DNA of 28,772 nucleotides from Scatomorpha gallistercoris (GTDB lineage Bacteria; Bacillota; Clostridia; Oscillospirales; Oscillospiraceae), in assembly GCA_018713005.1 (NCBI GenBank), contig DVFX01000119.1, forward strand, positions 1-28,772, given 5' to 3'. How positions within the stretch are numbered: the stretch's first letter is position 1; each line of letters begins with the position of its first letter. The translations under genes and the position numbers were made by a program. This document shows, piece after piece, positions 14,607 to 22,370 of this stretch. The notes below the pieces were generated by a model, which saw only the letters and a list, made by a program, of their open reading frames with translations, did no database searches and had not been told where the DNA came from.

Positions 14607-15578
14607 ATGAAAGAGATAGTGGTTAGAAAAAACGACGCAAACCAGCGGCTGGACCGCTTCGTTGGCAAGGCGGTTCCGCTCCTGCCAGAGAGCCTGCTGC
14701 AAAAGTATATCCGTTTGAAGCGGATAAAGCTCAACGGCAAGGGCGCAAAGCGGGACACGCGCCTGAATGAGGGCGACGTGCTCAGCCTGTATATAAACGA
14801 CGAGTTCTTTGAGGCCCCCCGCGAGGACAATTCGTACCTGAAGGTCGGCGTGCCGAAGCTCGACATCGTCTATGAGGACGGGAATATAATATTGTGCGAC
14901 AAGGCCCCGGGCGTACTCTGCCACAGCGCGGGCAAGTGGGACTACAACACGCTCATTGCCAACATCCAGGCCCATGCGTACCAGCGCGGCGATTGGCGGC
15001 CTCGTGAGGAGAACGCCTTCGCCCCGGCGCTGTGCAACCGCATAGACCGCAACACAGGCGGCATAGTCATAGCGGCCAAGAACGCCGAGGCGCTGCGCAT
15101 AATGAACGAGAAGATAGCCTCGCGCGAGATAGAGAAGTACTACCTCTGCGTCGTCACGGGCAGGCCGAGGCCTGCCGAGGGCAAGCTGGAGGGCTTCCTG
15201 TTCAAGGACGCGGCAAAAAACCGCGTGTACGTCAGGAGCAGGCCGGAGCCGGGCGCGCGCACGGCGGTGACTTATTATAAGACGCTTGCCAGCCGGAACG
15301 GCCTCTCGCTGGTCGAGTGCCGTCTCGGCACCGGGCGCACCCATCAGATACGCGCGCAGATGGCCGCGGCGGGTACGCCGTTGCTCGGCGACGGCAAGTA
15401 CGGCGACGGCAGGCGCAACCGTGCCAGAGGCGAGGAAGAGGGGCAGCTGCTCTACTCGTACCGCATAGACTTCGACTTCCGGAGCGACGCCGGAGAGTTA
15501 AATTATCTCAAAGGCGCCAGCTTTAAGGTGCAAAAAGTGGGCTTTGTAGATAAATATTTTCCCGGGCAAATTTTTTGA
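14607..15578 (+). CDS. RluA-family pseudouridine synthase
   Basis: Converts specific uridines of rRNA or tRNA to pseudouridine. The 323 residues start with an S4 RNA-binding domain (about 1-65, NQRLDRFV...RIKLNGKG). The catalytic domain follows, with CNRIDRNTGG at 143-152 and catalytic Asp147; the motif differs from the usual HRLDRDTSG. The GTGRTHQIR motif is also present. It resembles the RluC/RluD subgroup, but the target position cannot be read from sequence. The start is supported by alignment to the usual family N-terminus. No ribosome binding site precedes it, and the -10 box ends only 6 nt before the ATG. The next promoter follows directly after the stop. Confidence 0.93.
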   Translation: MKEIVVRKNDANQRLDRFVGKAVPLLPESLLQKYIRLKRIKLNGKGAKRDTRLNEGDVLSLYINDEFFEAPREDNSYLKVGVPKLDIVYEDGNIILCDKAPGVLCHSAGKWDYNTLIANIQAHAYQRGDWRPREENAFAPALCNRIDRNTGGIVIAAKNAEALRIMNEKIASREIEKYYLCVVTGRPRPAEGKLEGFLFKDAAKNRVYVRSRPEPGARTAVTYYKTLASRNGLSLVECRLGTGRTHQIRAQMAAAGTPLLGDGKYGDGRRNRARGEEEGQLLYSYRIDFDFRSDAGELNYLKGASFKVQKVGFVDKYFPGQIF

Positions 15579-15607
15579 TTGACAAAGCCGCTCAATGTAT
15601 GTATTAT
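15579..15607 (+). promoter_or_regulatory. Strong sigma-A promoter of the pot operon leader
   Basis: Perfect TTGACA (15579-15584), beginning directly after the rluA stop codon, a 17-bp spacer and TATTAT (15602-15607). A T-rich stretch (15571-15576) just upstream may act as an UP element. The predicted transcription start is about 15613-15614, at the first base of the structured leader. Confidence 0.85.
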
Positions 15608-15613
15608 TCAGTT

Positions 15614-15740
15614 GTAATCTGTCAGAGAGCCCCCTCTCAGGCGGCAGGGTTATTATGTGTTAGGAGCCGTAATCATCCGTGCCGTCTGAGAGGGGGCTTT
15701 CCCGATATTTGATATTTTAATATCCTGAGAGACAGATTTA
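15614..15740 (+). ncRNA. Structured leader RNA before potABCD, unrecognised class
   Basis: A closing stem pairs GTAATCTGTC (from 15614) with GACAGATTTAC (15731-15741, one bulge). It encloses a long hairpin: 18 bp between 15628-15645 and 15681-15698 (one G:U pair), continued by 8 pairs between 15647-15655 and 15670-15678. A small A/T hairpin GATATT/AATATC follows. The segment CTGAGAG occurs twice (near 15686 and 15725), so the 5' arm CTCTCAG has two possible partners, as in switching RNAs. No known riboswitch class was recognised. The long stem is followed only by TTTCCC, so it is a weak terminator at best. Confidence 0.55.
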
Positions 15741-15761
15741 CTAAATGAAAACTCAAGGCGG

Positions 15762-15913
15762 CCGTTCCGAGGGCGGTAGCGAGCGGATGGGCGAGCAGAT
15801 TTTTCGTCAGGCAAAATGAAAAGCGCAGGGAATACTTTGTGTATTTCCGAGCATTTTCATGAAGCATGGCGGAAAAGATGCCGCCCAGCCGCCGCGCCCC
15901 GCCCTCGGAGCGG
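15762..15913. repeat. 150-nt imperfect palindrome between the pot leader and potA
   Basis: The outer arms at 15762-15776 and 15899-15913 pair over 15 bp with one G:U pair (core TCCGAGGGCGG / CCGCCCTCGGA). Inside, GGGCGAGC pairs with GCCGCCC, and T5CG with CGGAAAA. The apex (15816-15860) pairs ATGAAAA with TTTTCAT and GGGAATAC with GTATTTCC around a 5-nt loop. Such nested symmetry suggests a MITE or REP-like interspersed repeat, or an extension of the leader RNA. Copy number could not be tested. Confidence 0.65.
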
Positions 15914-15940
15914 ACGCCCACCAAGAAAAGGGGGAGGATA

Positions 15941-17098
15941 ATGTCCAAAGAGCTCATACGGCTGGTAAATTGCCGGATGGATTTTGACGGCGAGACCGTC
16001 CTCGATTCGATTAACATTTATTTCAACGACAGTGAATTCCTCACACTGCTGGGCCCCTCCGGCTGCGGCAAGACGACCACTTTGCGTATTATCGGCGGCT
16101 TTTTACAGCCGACAAGCGGCGACGTGTTCTTCGACGGTGTGAGGATTAATGATGTCCCGCCCCACAAGCGCAGGGTAAACACGGTGTTCCAGAAGTACGC
16201 GCTTTTCCCGCACCTGAACGTGTACGAGAACATCGCTTTCGGCCTGCGCATAGCCAAAGTACCTGCCAAGGAGATAGACGAGCGCGTCACGGAAATGCTC
16301 GAGATAGTCTCACTCAAGGGCTTTGAGAAGCGCAAACCCGACCAGCTCTCCGGCGGCCAGCAGCAACGCGTGGCCATCGCCCGCGCGCTCGTGAACCGGC
16401 CGAAGGTGCTTCTGCTCGACGAGCCGCTGGGCGCGCTGGACCTGCGCCTGCGCAAGGACATGCAGAACGAGCTCAAGCGCATACAGCAGCAGCTGGGCAT
16501 CACTTTTATATATGTAACGCACGACCAGGAGGAGGCGCTCGCCATGAGCGACACCGTGGTCGTCATGGACAAGGGCCGCATACAGCAGATAGGCACGCCC
16601 GAGGACATATACAACGAGCCGAAGAACGCTTTCGTCGCGGACTTTATCGGCGAGAGCAACATCCTCGACGGCATCATGCGCTCCGACTATGTGGTCGAGT
16701 TCTTCGGGCGCAAGTTCCGCTGCCTGGACAAGGGCTTCGCCCCCGACGAGCCGGTTGACGTCGTCATCCGCCCCGAGGACGTGGACATCGTCCCTGCCGA
16801 CAGCGGCCACCTCTGCGGCACCGTCACCAGCGTGACCTTCAAGGGCGTCCACTACGACACTATCGTCGACTTCAGGGGCTTCAAGTGGCTCATCCAGACC
16901 ACGGAGCTGCATCAGCCCGGCGAGTACATAGGCATCAAGCTCACTCCTGACGACATACACGTCATGAAGAAGAGCGAGTACTCCGGCATGTTCGGCGACT
17001 ACAGCTCCTACAGCGCGGAGTACGACGAAATAAACGACCCCGACGCGGTCATCGGAGGGGAGGAGACGGTCGAGGAGGCGCTGAACAATGAAGAGTAA
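15941..17098 (+). CDS. potA: Spermidine/putrescine-type ABC transporter ATP-binding protein
   Basis: ATPase that powers uptake through PotBC. The 385 residues carry Walker A GPSGCGKT at 38-45, a Q-loop (VFQKYALFPHLNV), the ABC signature LSGGQQQRVAIARAL, Walker B VLLLDEPLGALD and the H-loop YVTHD. The C-terminal TOBE-type regulatory domain includes VVIRPEDVDIVP. The ATG at 15941 is chosen because GGGGGAGG ends 3 nt before it; an in-frame ATG at 15866 would add 25 Pro/Arg-rich residues encoded by the palindrome. First gene of potABCD, overlapping potB by 11 nt. Polyamine specificity is inferred from the whole operon. Confidence 0.95.
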   Translation: MSKELIRLVNCRMDFDGETVLDSINIYFNDSEFLTLLGPSGCGKTTTLRIIGGFLQPTSGDVFFDGVRINDVPPHKRRVNTVFQKYALFPHLNVYENIAFGLRIAKVPAKEIDERVTEMLEIVSLKGFEKRKPDQLSGGQQQRVAIARALVNRPKVLLLDEPLGALDLRLRKDMQNELKRIQQQLGITFIYVTHDQEEALAMSDTVVVMDKGRIQQIGTPEDIYNEPKNAFVADFIGESNILDGIMRSDYVVEFFGRKFRCLDKGFAPDEPVDVVIRPEDVDIVPADSGHLCGTVTSVTFKGVHYDTIVDFRGFKWLIQTTELHQPGEYIGIKLTPDDIHVMKKSEYSGMFGDYSSYSAEYDEINDPDAVIGGEETVEEALNNEE

Positions 17099-17897
17099 GT
17101 TCCTCGCCGGCCCCTACATCGCCTGGATGGCCATCTTCACCGTGGTGCCGCTGGTCATGGTGGCCTACTTTGCCTTCACGACGAACAACGGCAGCTTCAC
17201 GCTGGAGAACTTCGCCAACGCTTCGGAATACCTGCCCATCTTCCTGCGCAGCATCTGGTACGCGCTCCTCGCCTGTATCATCTGCCTCGTCGTGGGATAT
17301 CCCGTGGCCTACGTCATTGCCCGCTCCACGTCAAATGTGCAGCGCGTGCTTTACCTGCTTGTGACTCTGCCCATGTGCATGAGCTTTCTGCTGCGCACCC
17401 TCGCGCTCGTCTCCCTTGTGCGCGACACGGGCATAATAAACAACTTCCTCGGCATCTTCGGCATTGGTCCGCTTCCGCTCATACGAAACGCCGGGAGTGT
17501 CATCATGGGCATGGTGTACAACTACCTGCCGTACATGATAATGCCGCTGTACACCGTCATCGTGAAGCTCGACCCGCGTCTCATCGAGGCCGCACAGGAC
17601 CTGGGCTGCGACAACGTACAGACCTTCCGCCGCGTCATACTGCCGCTGAGCGTGCCCGGTATCGTCTCCGGCATCACGATGGTGTTCGTCCCCGCGGTGA
17701 GCACCTTCTACATCTCACAGAAGCTAGGCTCCACGGACAACATGATGGTCGGCGACATTATCGAGCGCCAGTTCAAGGGCTCGTATAACCAGAACCTCGG
17801 TGCGGCCATGAGCCTTATACTCATGATACTCGTGTTCATCTCCATCGGCCTCATGAACCGCTTCACGGGAGACGACGAGGAGGTGAGCACCATATGA
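17088..17897 (+). CDS. potB: Spermidine/putrescine-type ABC transporter permease
   Basis: One of two membrane subunits of the uptake channel. The 269 residues hold about six hydrophobic helices. The cytoplasmic EAA loop that docks on PotA is seen as LIEAAQDLGCDNVQTFRRVILPLSVPG. PotB-type features include the N-terminal helix and the FLLRTLALVSLV stretch. It starts inside the potA 3' end and overlaps potC by 4 nt (ATGA), so translation is coupled. Confidence 0.95.
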   Translation: MKSKFLAGPYIAWMAIFTVVPLVMVAYFAFTTNNGSFTLENFANASEYLPIFLRSIWYALLACIICLVVGYPVAYVIARSTSNVQRVLYLLVTLPMCMSFLLRTLALVSLVRDTGIINNFLGIFGIGPLPLIRNAGSVIMGMVYNYLPYMIMPLYTVIVKLDPRLIEAAQDLGCDNVQTFRRVILPLSVPGIVSGITMVFVPAVSTFYISQKLGSTDNMMVGDIIERQFKGSYNQNLGAAMSLILMILVFISIGLMNRFTGDDEEVSTI

Positions 17898-18709
17898 AAC
17901 GCGCCGGTAAGATATGGACGGCCATTGTGCTCCTGTTCCTCTACGCGCCCATGATAGTGCTCTTCGTCGGCTCTTTCAACGACGGGCGCGACTTGAGCGA
18001 GTTCGAGGGCTTCACACTCGACAATTACATTGACTTCTTCGAGGACAGCGACTCGCTGAGGCTGCTGGCAAACTCGCTCATCCTAGCCGTCACCAGTTCC
18101 GCCATAGCGACCGTGCTCGGCACTATGGCCTCGCTCGGCATACAGGCCATGCGCGGGAAAATACGCAAGCTCGTCATGACGCTGACAAACATACCGCTCG
18201 TGAACCCGGAGATAGTAACCGGTATCAGCCTCTCGCTGCTCTTCGTATTCATAGGGCGCAATATGCTGAACACGGAGAACATACTGGGCTTCGGTACGCT
18301 GCTCATAGCGCACGTTACGTTCTGCCTGCCGTATGTCATACTGTCCGTCATGCCCAAGCTGCGCCAGACGGACTCTTCGCTCATGGACGCGGCGCTCGAC
18401 CTCGGCTGCACGCCGCTGCAGGGCTTCTTCAAGGTGCTGCTGCCGCAGCTCCTGCCCGGCATAATTTCCGGCGCCATCATGTCCTTCACCATGAGCCTTG
18501 ACGACTTCGTCATAAGCTACTTCACTTACTCGTCTGACTTCTCGACGCTGCCCGTCGAGATATACGCCATCGTGCGCAAGCCGGTACCGCCGATGTACTA
18601 CGCCATGTTTACGCTGATGTTCTTCCTGATTCTCATCGTCATGATAGGTATGAACATAGTCCAGGCGAGGGACGAGAAAAAGCAGCGGCAACGCGTCAAA
18701 AGCGCGTAA
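17894..18709 (+). CDS. potC: Spermidine/putrescine-type ABC transporter permease
   Basis: Second membrane subunit, pairing with PotB. The 271 residues contain about six helices and the EAA loop MDAALDLGCTPLQGFFKVLLP. The segments YAPMIVLFVGSFNDGR at the N-terminus and SLDDFVISYFT near the end are typical of PotC. Its ATG overlaps the potB stop. The C-terminus is short and basic (EKKQRQRVKSA), on the cytoplasmic side. An 80-nt gap with a hairpin separates it from potD. Confidence 0.95.
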   Translation: MKRAGKIWTAIVLLFLYAPMIVLFVGSFNDGRDLSEFEGFTLDNYIDFFEDSDSLRLLANSLILAVTSSAIATVLGTMASLGIQAMRGKIRKLVMTLTNIPLVNPEIVTGISLSLLFVFIGRNMLNTENILGFGTLLIAHVTFCLPYVILSVMPKLRQTDSSLMDAALDLGCTPLQGFFKVLLPQLLPGIISGAIMSFTMSLDDFVISYFTYSSDFSTLPVEIYAIVRKPVPPMYYAMFTLMFFLILIVMIGMNIVQARDEKKQRQRVKSA

Positions 18710-18740
18710 ATATAAGCCAAAAATAAAAACAGAAACAGTA

Positions 18741-18767
18741 TAGACCGAATCCGCTGGATTCGGCCTA
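18741..18767 (+). other. Intercistronic hairpin between potC and potD
   Basis: A perfect 8-bp stem CCGAATCC / GGATTCGG with loop GCT (18745-18763), extended by 3 pairs after one mismatch, then CCTAAAAAAG. The T-run needed for a terminator is missing. It may stabilise or process the mRNA, so that the binding protein is made in excess over the permeases. Confidence 0.55.
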
Positions 18768-18789
18768 AAAAAGAAAGGGGACAAAAAAG

Positions 18790-19875
18790 TTGAAAAAAAA
18801 GGTTGTATCCATTGTACTTGTATTTGCCCTGGCGTTCTCCCTGGCGGCTTTCTCCGGCTGCGGGAGCAGCGACCAGGTGACCCTCCACGTCTACAACTGG
18901 GGTGTCAATATCGCAGACGGAACCGACGACTACATCGATGTCATAGAGCTCTTTGAAGAGGCCTATCCCGACATCGACGTCGTCTACGACACCTACGAGA
19001 CCAACGAGGCCCTCTACACCCGCCTGTCCGGCGGCGGCGTCAGCTACGATGTCATCATCCCCAGCGACTACATGATAGCCCGCATGATACGCGAGGACAT
19101 GCTTCTGCCCCTCGACTTCGAGAACATCCCCAACTACGAGCTGGTGGACGACACCTTTAAAAACCAGGCCTACGACCCCGAGAACATGTATTCCGTCCCC
19201 TACACCTGGGGTACCGTGGGCATCATCTACAACACCAAGTACGTCGACGAGGCCGACATCGGCGGCTGGGACCTGCTCTGGAACGAGAAGTACGCCGACC
19301 GCATCATCATGATTGACAACTCCCGCGACGCCTTCGCCATCGCCGAGGCCATGCTGGGCTACAGCCTCAACACCGAGGACCCCGACGAGCTCCAGGCAGC
19401 GGCGGAACTGCTCGCCGAGCAGACCGCTGTTGTCCAGTCCTACTCCATGGACGACATGTACAACGTCATGGAGAATGAGGAGGCCTGGATAGCCCCGTAC
19501 TACGCGGGCGACGCCATGCTGATGATGGACGAGAACCCCGACCTCGCCTTCTACCTGCCGGAGGACCAGACCTTCAACGTCTTTATAGACGCAATGTGCA
19601 TCCCCTCCTGTGCCGAGCACAAGGAGGAGGCCGAGCTCTTCATCAACTTCCTCACCAGCCCGGAGATAAGCGGCGGCAACATGGACTACATCGGCTACGG
19701 TACGCCCGTATCCGCCGCTAAGGAGTACATGGACCCCGAGATGGCCAACAACCCCGTCGCCTACCCGGACGCAGCGACTCTCGATCGCGGCGAGGCCTTC
19801 GTGGCCCTGAGCGACGAGGCCCAGCAGCTCATGGACAACCTCTTCAATGAGGTCAAGGCCGGACTCGCCGCCTGA
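18790..19875 (+). CDS. potD: Spermidine/putrescine-type ABC transporter substrate-binding lipoprotein
   Basis: Extracellular, lipid-anchored receptor that delivers ligand to PotBC. The 361 residues begin with a signal peptide ending in the lipobox FSGC (Cys24). The mature part has the PotD/PotF family opening LHVYNWGVNI, the YDVIIPSDYM and SVPYTWGTVGIIYN strands, and LFINFLTSPE near the C-terminus. Polyamine binding uses acidic and aromatic residues, many of which are visible, but ligand preference is not certain. The start is TTG at 18790, with GAAAGGGG 9 nt upstream. It is the last gene of the operon, followed by a hairpin. Confidence 0.94.
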   Translation: MKKKVVSIVLVFALAFSLAAFSGCGSSDQVTLHVYNWGVNIADGTDDYIDVIELFEEAYPDIDVVYDTYETNEALYTRLSGGGVSYDVIIPSDYMIARMIREDMLLPLDFENIPNYELVDDTFKNQAYDPENMYSVPYTWGTVGIIYNTKYVDEADIGGWDLLWNEKYADRIIMIDNSRDAFAIAEAMLGYSLNTEDPDELQAAAELLAEQTAVVQSYSMDDMYNVMENEEAWIAPYYAGDAMLMMDENPDLAFYLPEDQTFNVFIDAMCIPSCAEHKEEAELFINFLTSPEISGGNMDYIGYGTPVSAAKEYMDPEMANNPVAYPDAATLDRGEAFVALSDEAQQLMDNLFNEVKAGLAA

Positions 19876-19894
19876 GACTGCATATAAAGAACAA

Positions 19895-19920
19895 GGCCCG
19901 CCGGTGAACGCCGGCGGGTC
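19895..19920 (+). terminator. Probable terminator after potD
   Basis: A 10-bp stem with one wobble pair, GGCCCGCCGG / CCGGCGGGTC, with a 6-nt loop. The T-tail is poor (TCTGCATAT), so termination may be incomplete, but the next gene has its own strong promoter. Confidence 0.6.
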
Positions 19921-19951
19921 TGCATATGCCGATTTCAAGGCAAAATCAGTG

Positions 19952-19980
19952 TTGACATTGGCGGATATATCATTTATAAT
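19952..19980 (+). promoter_or_regulatory. Consensus sigma-A promoter of yceD-rpmF
   Basis: Perfect TTGACA (19952-19957), a 17-bp spacer and perfect TATAAT (19975-19980). The predicted start is about 19987, giving a leader of about 27 nt with GGGAGG at 20002-20007. This is the best sigma-A match in the window, as expected for a ribosomal protein operon. Confidence 0.93.
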
Positions 19981-20013
19981 ACCAAGGCTAGGCTATGAGC
20001 AGGGAGGCGGATT

Positions 20014-20523
20014 ATGAAGCTCGATTTGCGGGAGATACTCGACACCCCGGGTGCGAGGCTGCCCTTTGAGCAGGAGCTTTCCGCCGACAGGCTCGGTTTC
20101 GACTCCATCGAGGAGTATTTGGAGCCCATTGCGGCCCGCGGCGAGATTGTCAACACCGCCGGGGTACTCACCGCCAGAGGCGAGATAAGCGCGCACATGA
20201 AGTGCGTCTGCGACCGCTGCGGAAGGGAGTTCGAGCTCACGCGCCGCGTCGAGTTGGACACGCCCATCGTCCCGGAGTCGGAGTGCTCGGACGGCGAGGG
20301 CGACTACGAGAGCGAGGCCTATCCAATGGAAGGCGACTGGCTGGATTTGGACGACCTGCTGGAGACCGAGTTCATCCTGGATATGCCTACCAAGTTCCTC
20401 TGCCGCGAGGATTGCAAGGGCGTCTGCCCTAAGTGCGGCAAGAATCTCAACGACGGCGAATGTGATTGCCGCCCGGACGTCGATCCAAGGTTTGCTGCTT
20501 TGGCGCAGCTTTTGGATAAATAA
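20014..20523 (+). CDS. yceD: YceD family (DUF177) protein
   Basis: A 169-residue protein of the YceD/DUF177 family, nearly always found upstream of rpmF; linked to 23S rRNA accumulation in other bacteria. The N-terminal half includes the CVCDRCGREF site, and the C-terminal part has CREDCKGVCPKCGKNLNDGE with further cysteines, so it probably binds zinc. An acidic stretch (ECSDGEGDYESEAY) links them. The ATG at 20014 has GGGAGG 6 nt upstream. It is co-transcribed with rpmF, 48 nt downstream. Confidence 0.92.
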   Translation: MKLDLREILDTPGARLPFEQELSADRLGFDSIEEYLEPIAARGEIVNTAGVLTARGEISAHMKCVCDRCGREFELTRRVELDTPIVPESECSDGEGDYESEAYPMEGDWLDLDDLLETEFILDMPTKFLCREDCKGVCPKCGKNLNDGECDCRPDVDPRFAALAQLLDK

Positions 20524-20571
20524 ACTCACTATCAAGCTGCACACGACAGCTGACCATAGGAGGTGTAACAC

Positions 20572-20760
20572 ATGGCAGTCCCGAAAAGTAAGGTGTCCCG
20601 CCAGAGGCGTGACAAGAGGCGCTCTTCCGTCTGGAAGCTGAACGCGCCCCACATCGTGAAGTGCCCCAACTGCGGCGCTTACCATCTGCCCCACCGCGCC
20701 TGCAAGGCCTGCGGCCAGTACAACGGTCGTGTGGTTCTCAAGGTTGAGGAGAGCAACTGA
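20572..20760 (+). CDS. rpmF: 50S ribosomal protein L32
   Basis: A 62-residue component of the large ribosomal subunit. It has the usual basic N-terminus (AVPKSKVSRQRRDKRRS) and a four-cysteine zinc ribbon at Cys31, Cys34, Cys44 and Cys47. This is the zinc-binding (C+) form. AGGAGGT lies upstream of the ATG. A strong terminator follows directly. Confidence 0.97.
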   Translation: MAVPKSKVSRQRRDKRRSSVWKLNAPHIVKCPNCGAYHLPHRACKACGQYNGRVVLKVEESN

Positions 20761-20770
20761 CAAAGCATGA

Positions 20771-20801
20771 GGAGGGAAGGCGTCACGCCTTCCCTCCTTT
20801 T
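20771..20801 (+). terminator. Terminator after rpmF
   Basis: A perfect 11-bp stem, GGAGGGAAGGC / GCCTTCCCTCC, with loop GTCAC (20782-20786), followed by TTTT. It ends the yceD-rpmF transcript. Confidence 0.9.
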
Positions 20802-20805
20802 GCTA

Positions 20806-20970
20806 AGGCCGACCGAAATGCCGAAGGCATTTCGTGCCGATACGCCCCGCGCGTCGGCGCGCGAGCCGAGGTGAAGCCCGGGGAAAATGGATTGGATAAC
20901 GATGCGGCGTCCCGTGAAAGACGACTGCAAACGCCCGTCCGGGGAATGGCCCGGGGCGGGAATTTCACTG
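20806..20970 (+). other. GC-rich, hairpin-rich non-coding leader before the DUF512 gene
   Basis: Contains a perfect 9-bp hairpin CGAAATGCC / GGCATTTCG (20814-20834), a 6-bp CGCGCG / CGCGCG hairpin (20848-20863) and a CCCGTCCGGG / CCCGGGGCGGG pairing near 20936-20960. No promoter or known riboswitch core was recognised. The frame is open and continuous with the next gene from a GTG at 20871, but the residues look non-coding. It may be a structured leader or another interspersed repeat. Confidence 0.35.
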
Positions 20971-20990
20971 CTTATATATTTGGAGGCAAT

Positions 20991-22295
20991 ATGCTCAACA
21001 CCGTCACAAATGTGGATAATTGGAGCCCGGTCAGGCGGCATGTCCATGCCGGGGACGTGCTTGTGTCCATAAACGGCCACGAGATTGAGGACGTCCTCGA
21101 CTACCGCTTCTGGTCATATGAGGAACGGCTGACGCTTGTGATACGCCGCCCGGACGGCAGCGAGCACGAGGTGAAGGTCAAGAAGGACGCGGGGGAGGAT
21201 CTGGGCCTCGACTTCGACGAATATCTCATGGACAAGCCCTGGGGCTGCTCGAACCGCTGCCTCTTCTGCTTTGTCGACCAGCTGCCGCGCGGCATGCGCC
21301 GCAGCCTGTATTTCAAGGACGACGACGCGCGGCTGAGCTTCCTCACGGGCAGCTACATCACGCTGACCAACCTCTCCGAGCGCGAGTTCGAGCGCATATG
21401 CGCCCTGCGTATCAGCCCCATAAACGTCTCCGTCCACGCGACGAACCCCGCCGTGCGTGAGAAGCTCATGGGCAACCCCAAGGCGGCGGACATCATGACG
21501 CCGCTCAGGAGGCTCGCCGAGGCGGGAATAACAATGAACTGCCAGGTCGTCTGCTGCCCCGGAATAAACGACGGCGAGGAGCTCAGCCGCACGATGCGGG
21601 AGCTCTCGGAGCTCTACCCTGGCGTGTACAGCGTGTCCATCGTCCCTGTCGGGCTCACAAAGCACCGCGAGAACCTGCCCAAGCTCACGCCCTTTGACGC
21701 CTCCGGCGCCGCTGAGACGATTGACCGCGTCGAGAGCTTTGCCGCCGAGTGCCTTGAAAGGCACGGAAGCCGCATCTTCTGGTGCTCGGACGAGTTCTAC
21801 CTCAAGGCGGGACGGGACGTGCCGGGCGACGAATACTACGAGGAGTACAGCCAGCTGGAAAACGGCGTCGGCCTCATGACGCTGCTCGAGACGGAGTTTG
21901 CCGCCGCCCTGGACGCGGCGGAGGCGGACGATGGTACAGGCGAGCCCTTCACCATAGCCACCGGCGTGGCCGCGGCCCCGTTATTAGAAAAACTTTTACA
22001 GACAGGACACAAAAAGTGTGATAAGATAAACGGAAGGGTATATGCTGTGGTCAACGACTTTTTCGGCCACACTATAGACGTCGCCGGGCTAATAACAGGC
22101 CGGGACCTCATCGCCCAGCTCAAAGGGCGGGAGCTCGGCGCGAAGCTGCTCATTCCGAGCAAAATGCTTCGCCACGGCGAGGGCGTTTTCCTCGACGATG
22201 TGACGCTCGAGCAGGCGCAGGAGGCCCTCGGCGTCCCGGTCGTGCCGATTGGCTCGAGCGGCGACGAGCTGCTTGAAGCCATGCTCGGCTATTGA
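20991..22295 (+). CDS. DUF512 radical-SAM-like protein with N-terminal PDZ-like region
   Basis: A 434-residue protein of the family often named 'DUF512 domain-containing' or 'NifB/MoaA-like'. Residues about 1-65 form a PDZ-like region (VHAGDVLVSINGHEI). A radical-SAM type cluster motif CSNRCLFC follows (Cys86, Cys90, Cys93), then a TIM-barrel part with NVSVHATNP. The C-terminal DUF512 part contains TGVAAAPLLEKLL and FFGHTIDVAGLITGRDL. The physiological reaction is unknown. The ATG at 20991 is supported by TTGGAGG 6 nt upstream; the in-frame GTG at 20871 is rejected. The gene lies directly upstream of der, a pairing common in Clostridia. Confidence 0.92.
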   Translation: MLNTVTNVDNWSPVRRHVHAGDVLVSINGHEIEDVLDYRFWSYEERLTLVIRRPDGSEHEVKVKKDAGEDLGLDFDEYLMDKPWGCSNRCLFCFVDQLPRGMRRSLYFKDDDARLSFLTGSYITLTNLSEREFERICALRISPINVSVHATNPAVREKLMGNPKAADIMTPLRRLAEAGITMNCQVVCCPGINDGEELSRTMRELSELYPGVYSVSIVPVGLTKHRENLPKLTPFDASGAAETIDRVESFAAECLERHGSRIFWCSDEFYLKAGRDVPGDEYYEEYSQLENGVGLMTLLETEFAAALDAAEADDGTGEPFTIATGVAAAPLLEKLLQTGHKKCDKINGRVYAVVNDFFGHTIDVAGLITGRDLIAQLKGRELGAKLLIPSKMLRHGEGVFLDDVTLEQAQEALGVPVVPIGSSGDELLEAMLGY

Positions 22296-22370
22296 CGCGC
22301 GGAGTTTAAGCTCCGCATCCCGCAGGTTTTGCCATTCATTCAGATAGAAATTTACCGGAGGTGGACACAG

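Noticed and set aside
15866..15940. Upstream ATG that would add 25 residues to PotA
   Set aside because: The added residues are Pro/Arg-rich and encoded by the palindrome. GGGGGAGG directly before the ATG at 15941 fixes the start.
18598..19938. 446-codon minus-strand frame opposite potC and potD
   Set aside because: Antisense shadow with Val/Gly/Leu-rich text, spanning two real genes and a non-coding gap.
20820..20960. Possible cobalamin or other known riboswitch before the DUF512 gene
   Set aside because: Some local similarity (GGTGAA...CCGGGG), but no conserved core of cobalamin, FMN, TPP, ZTP or SAM riboswitches could be traced.
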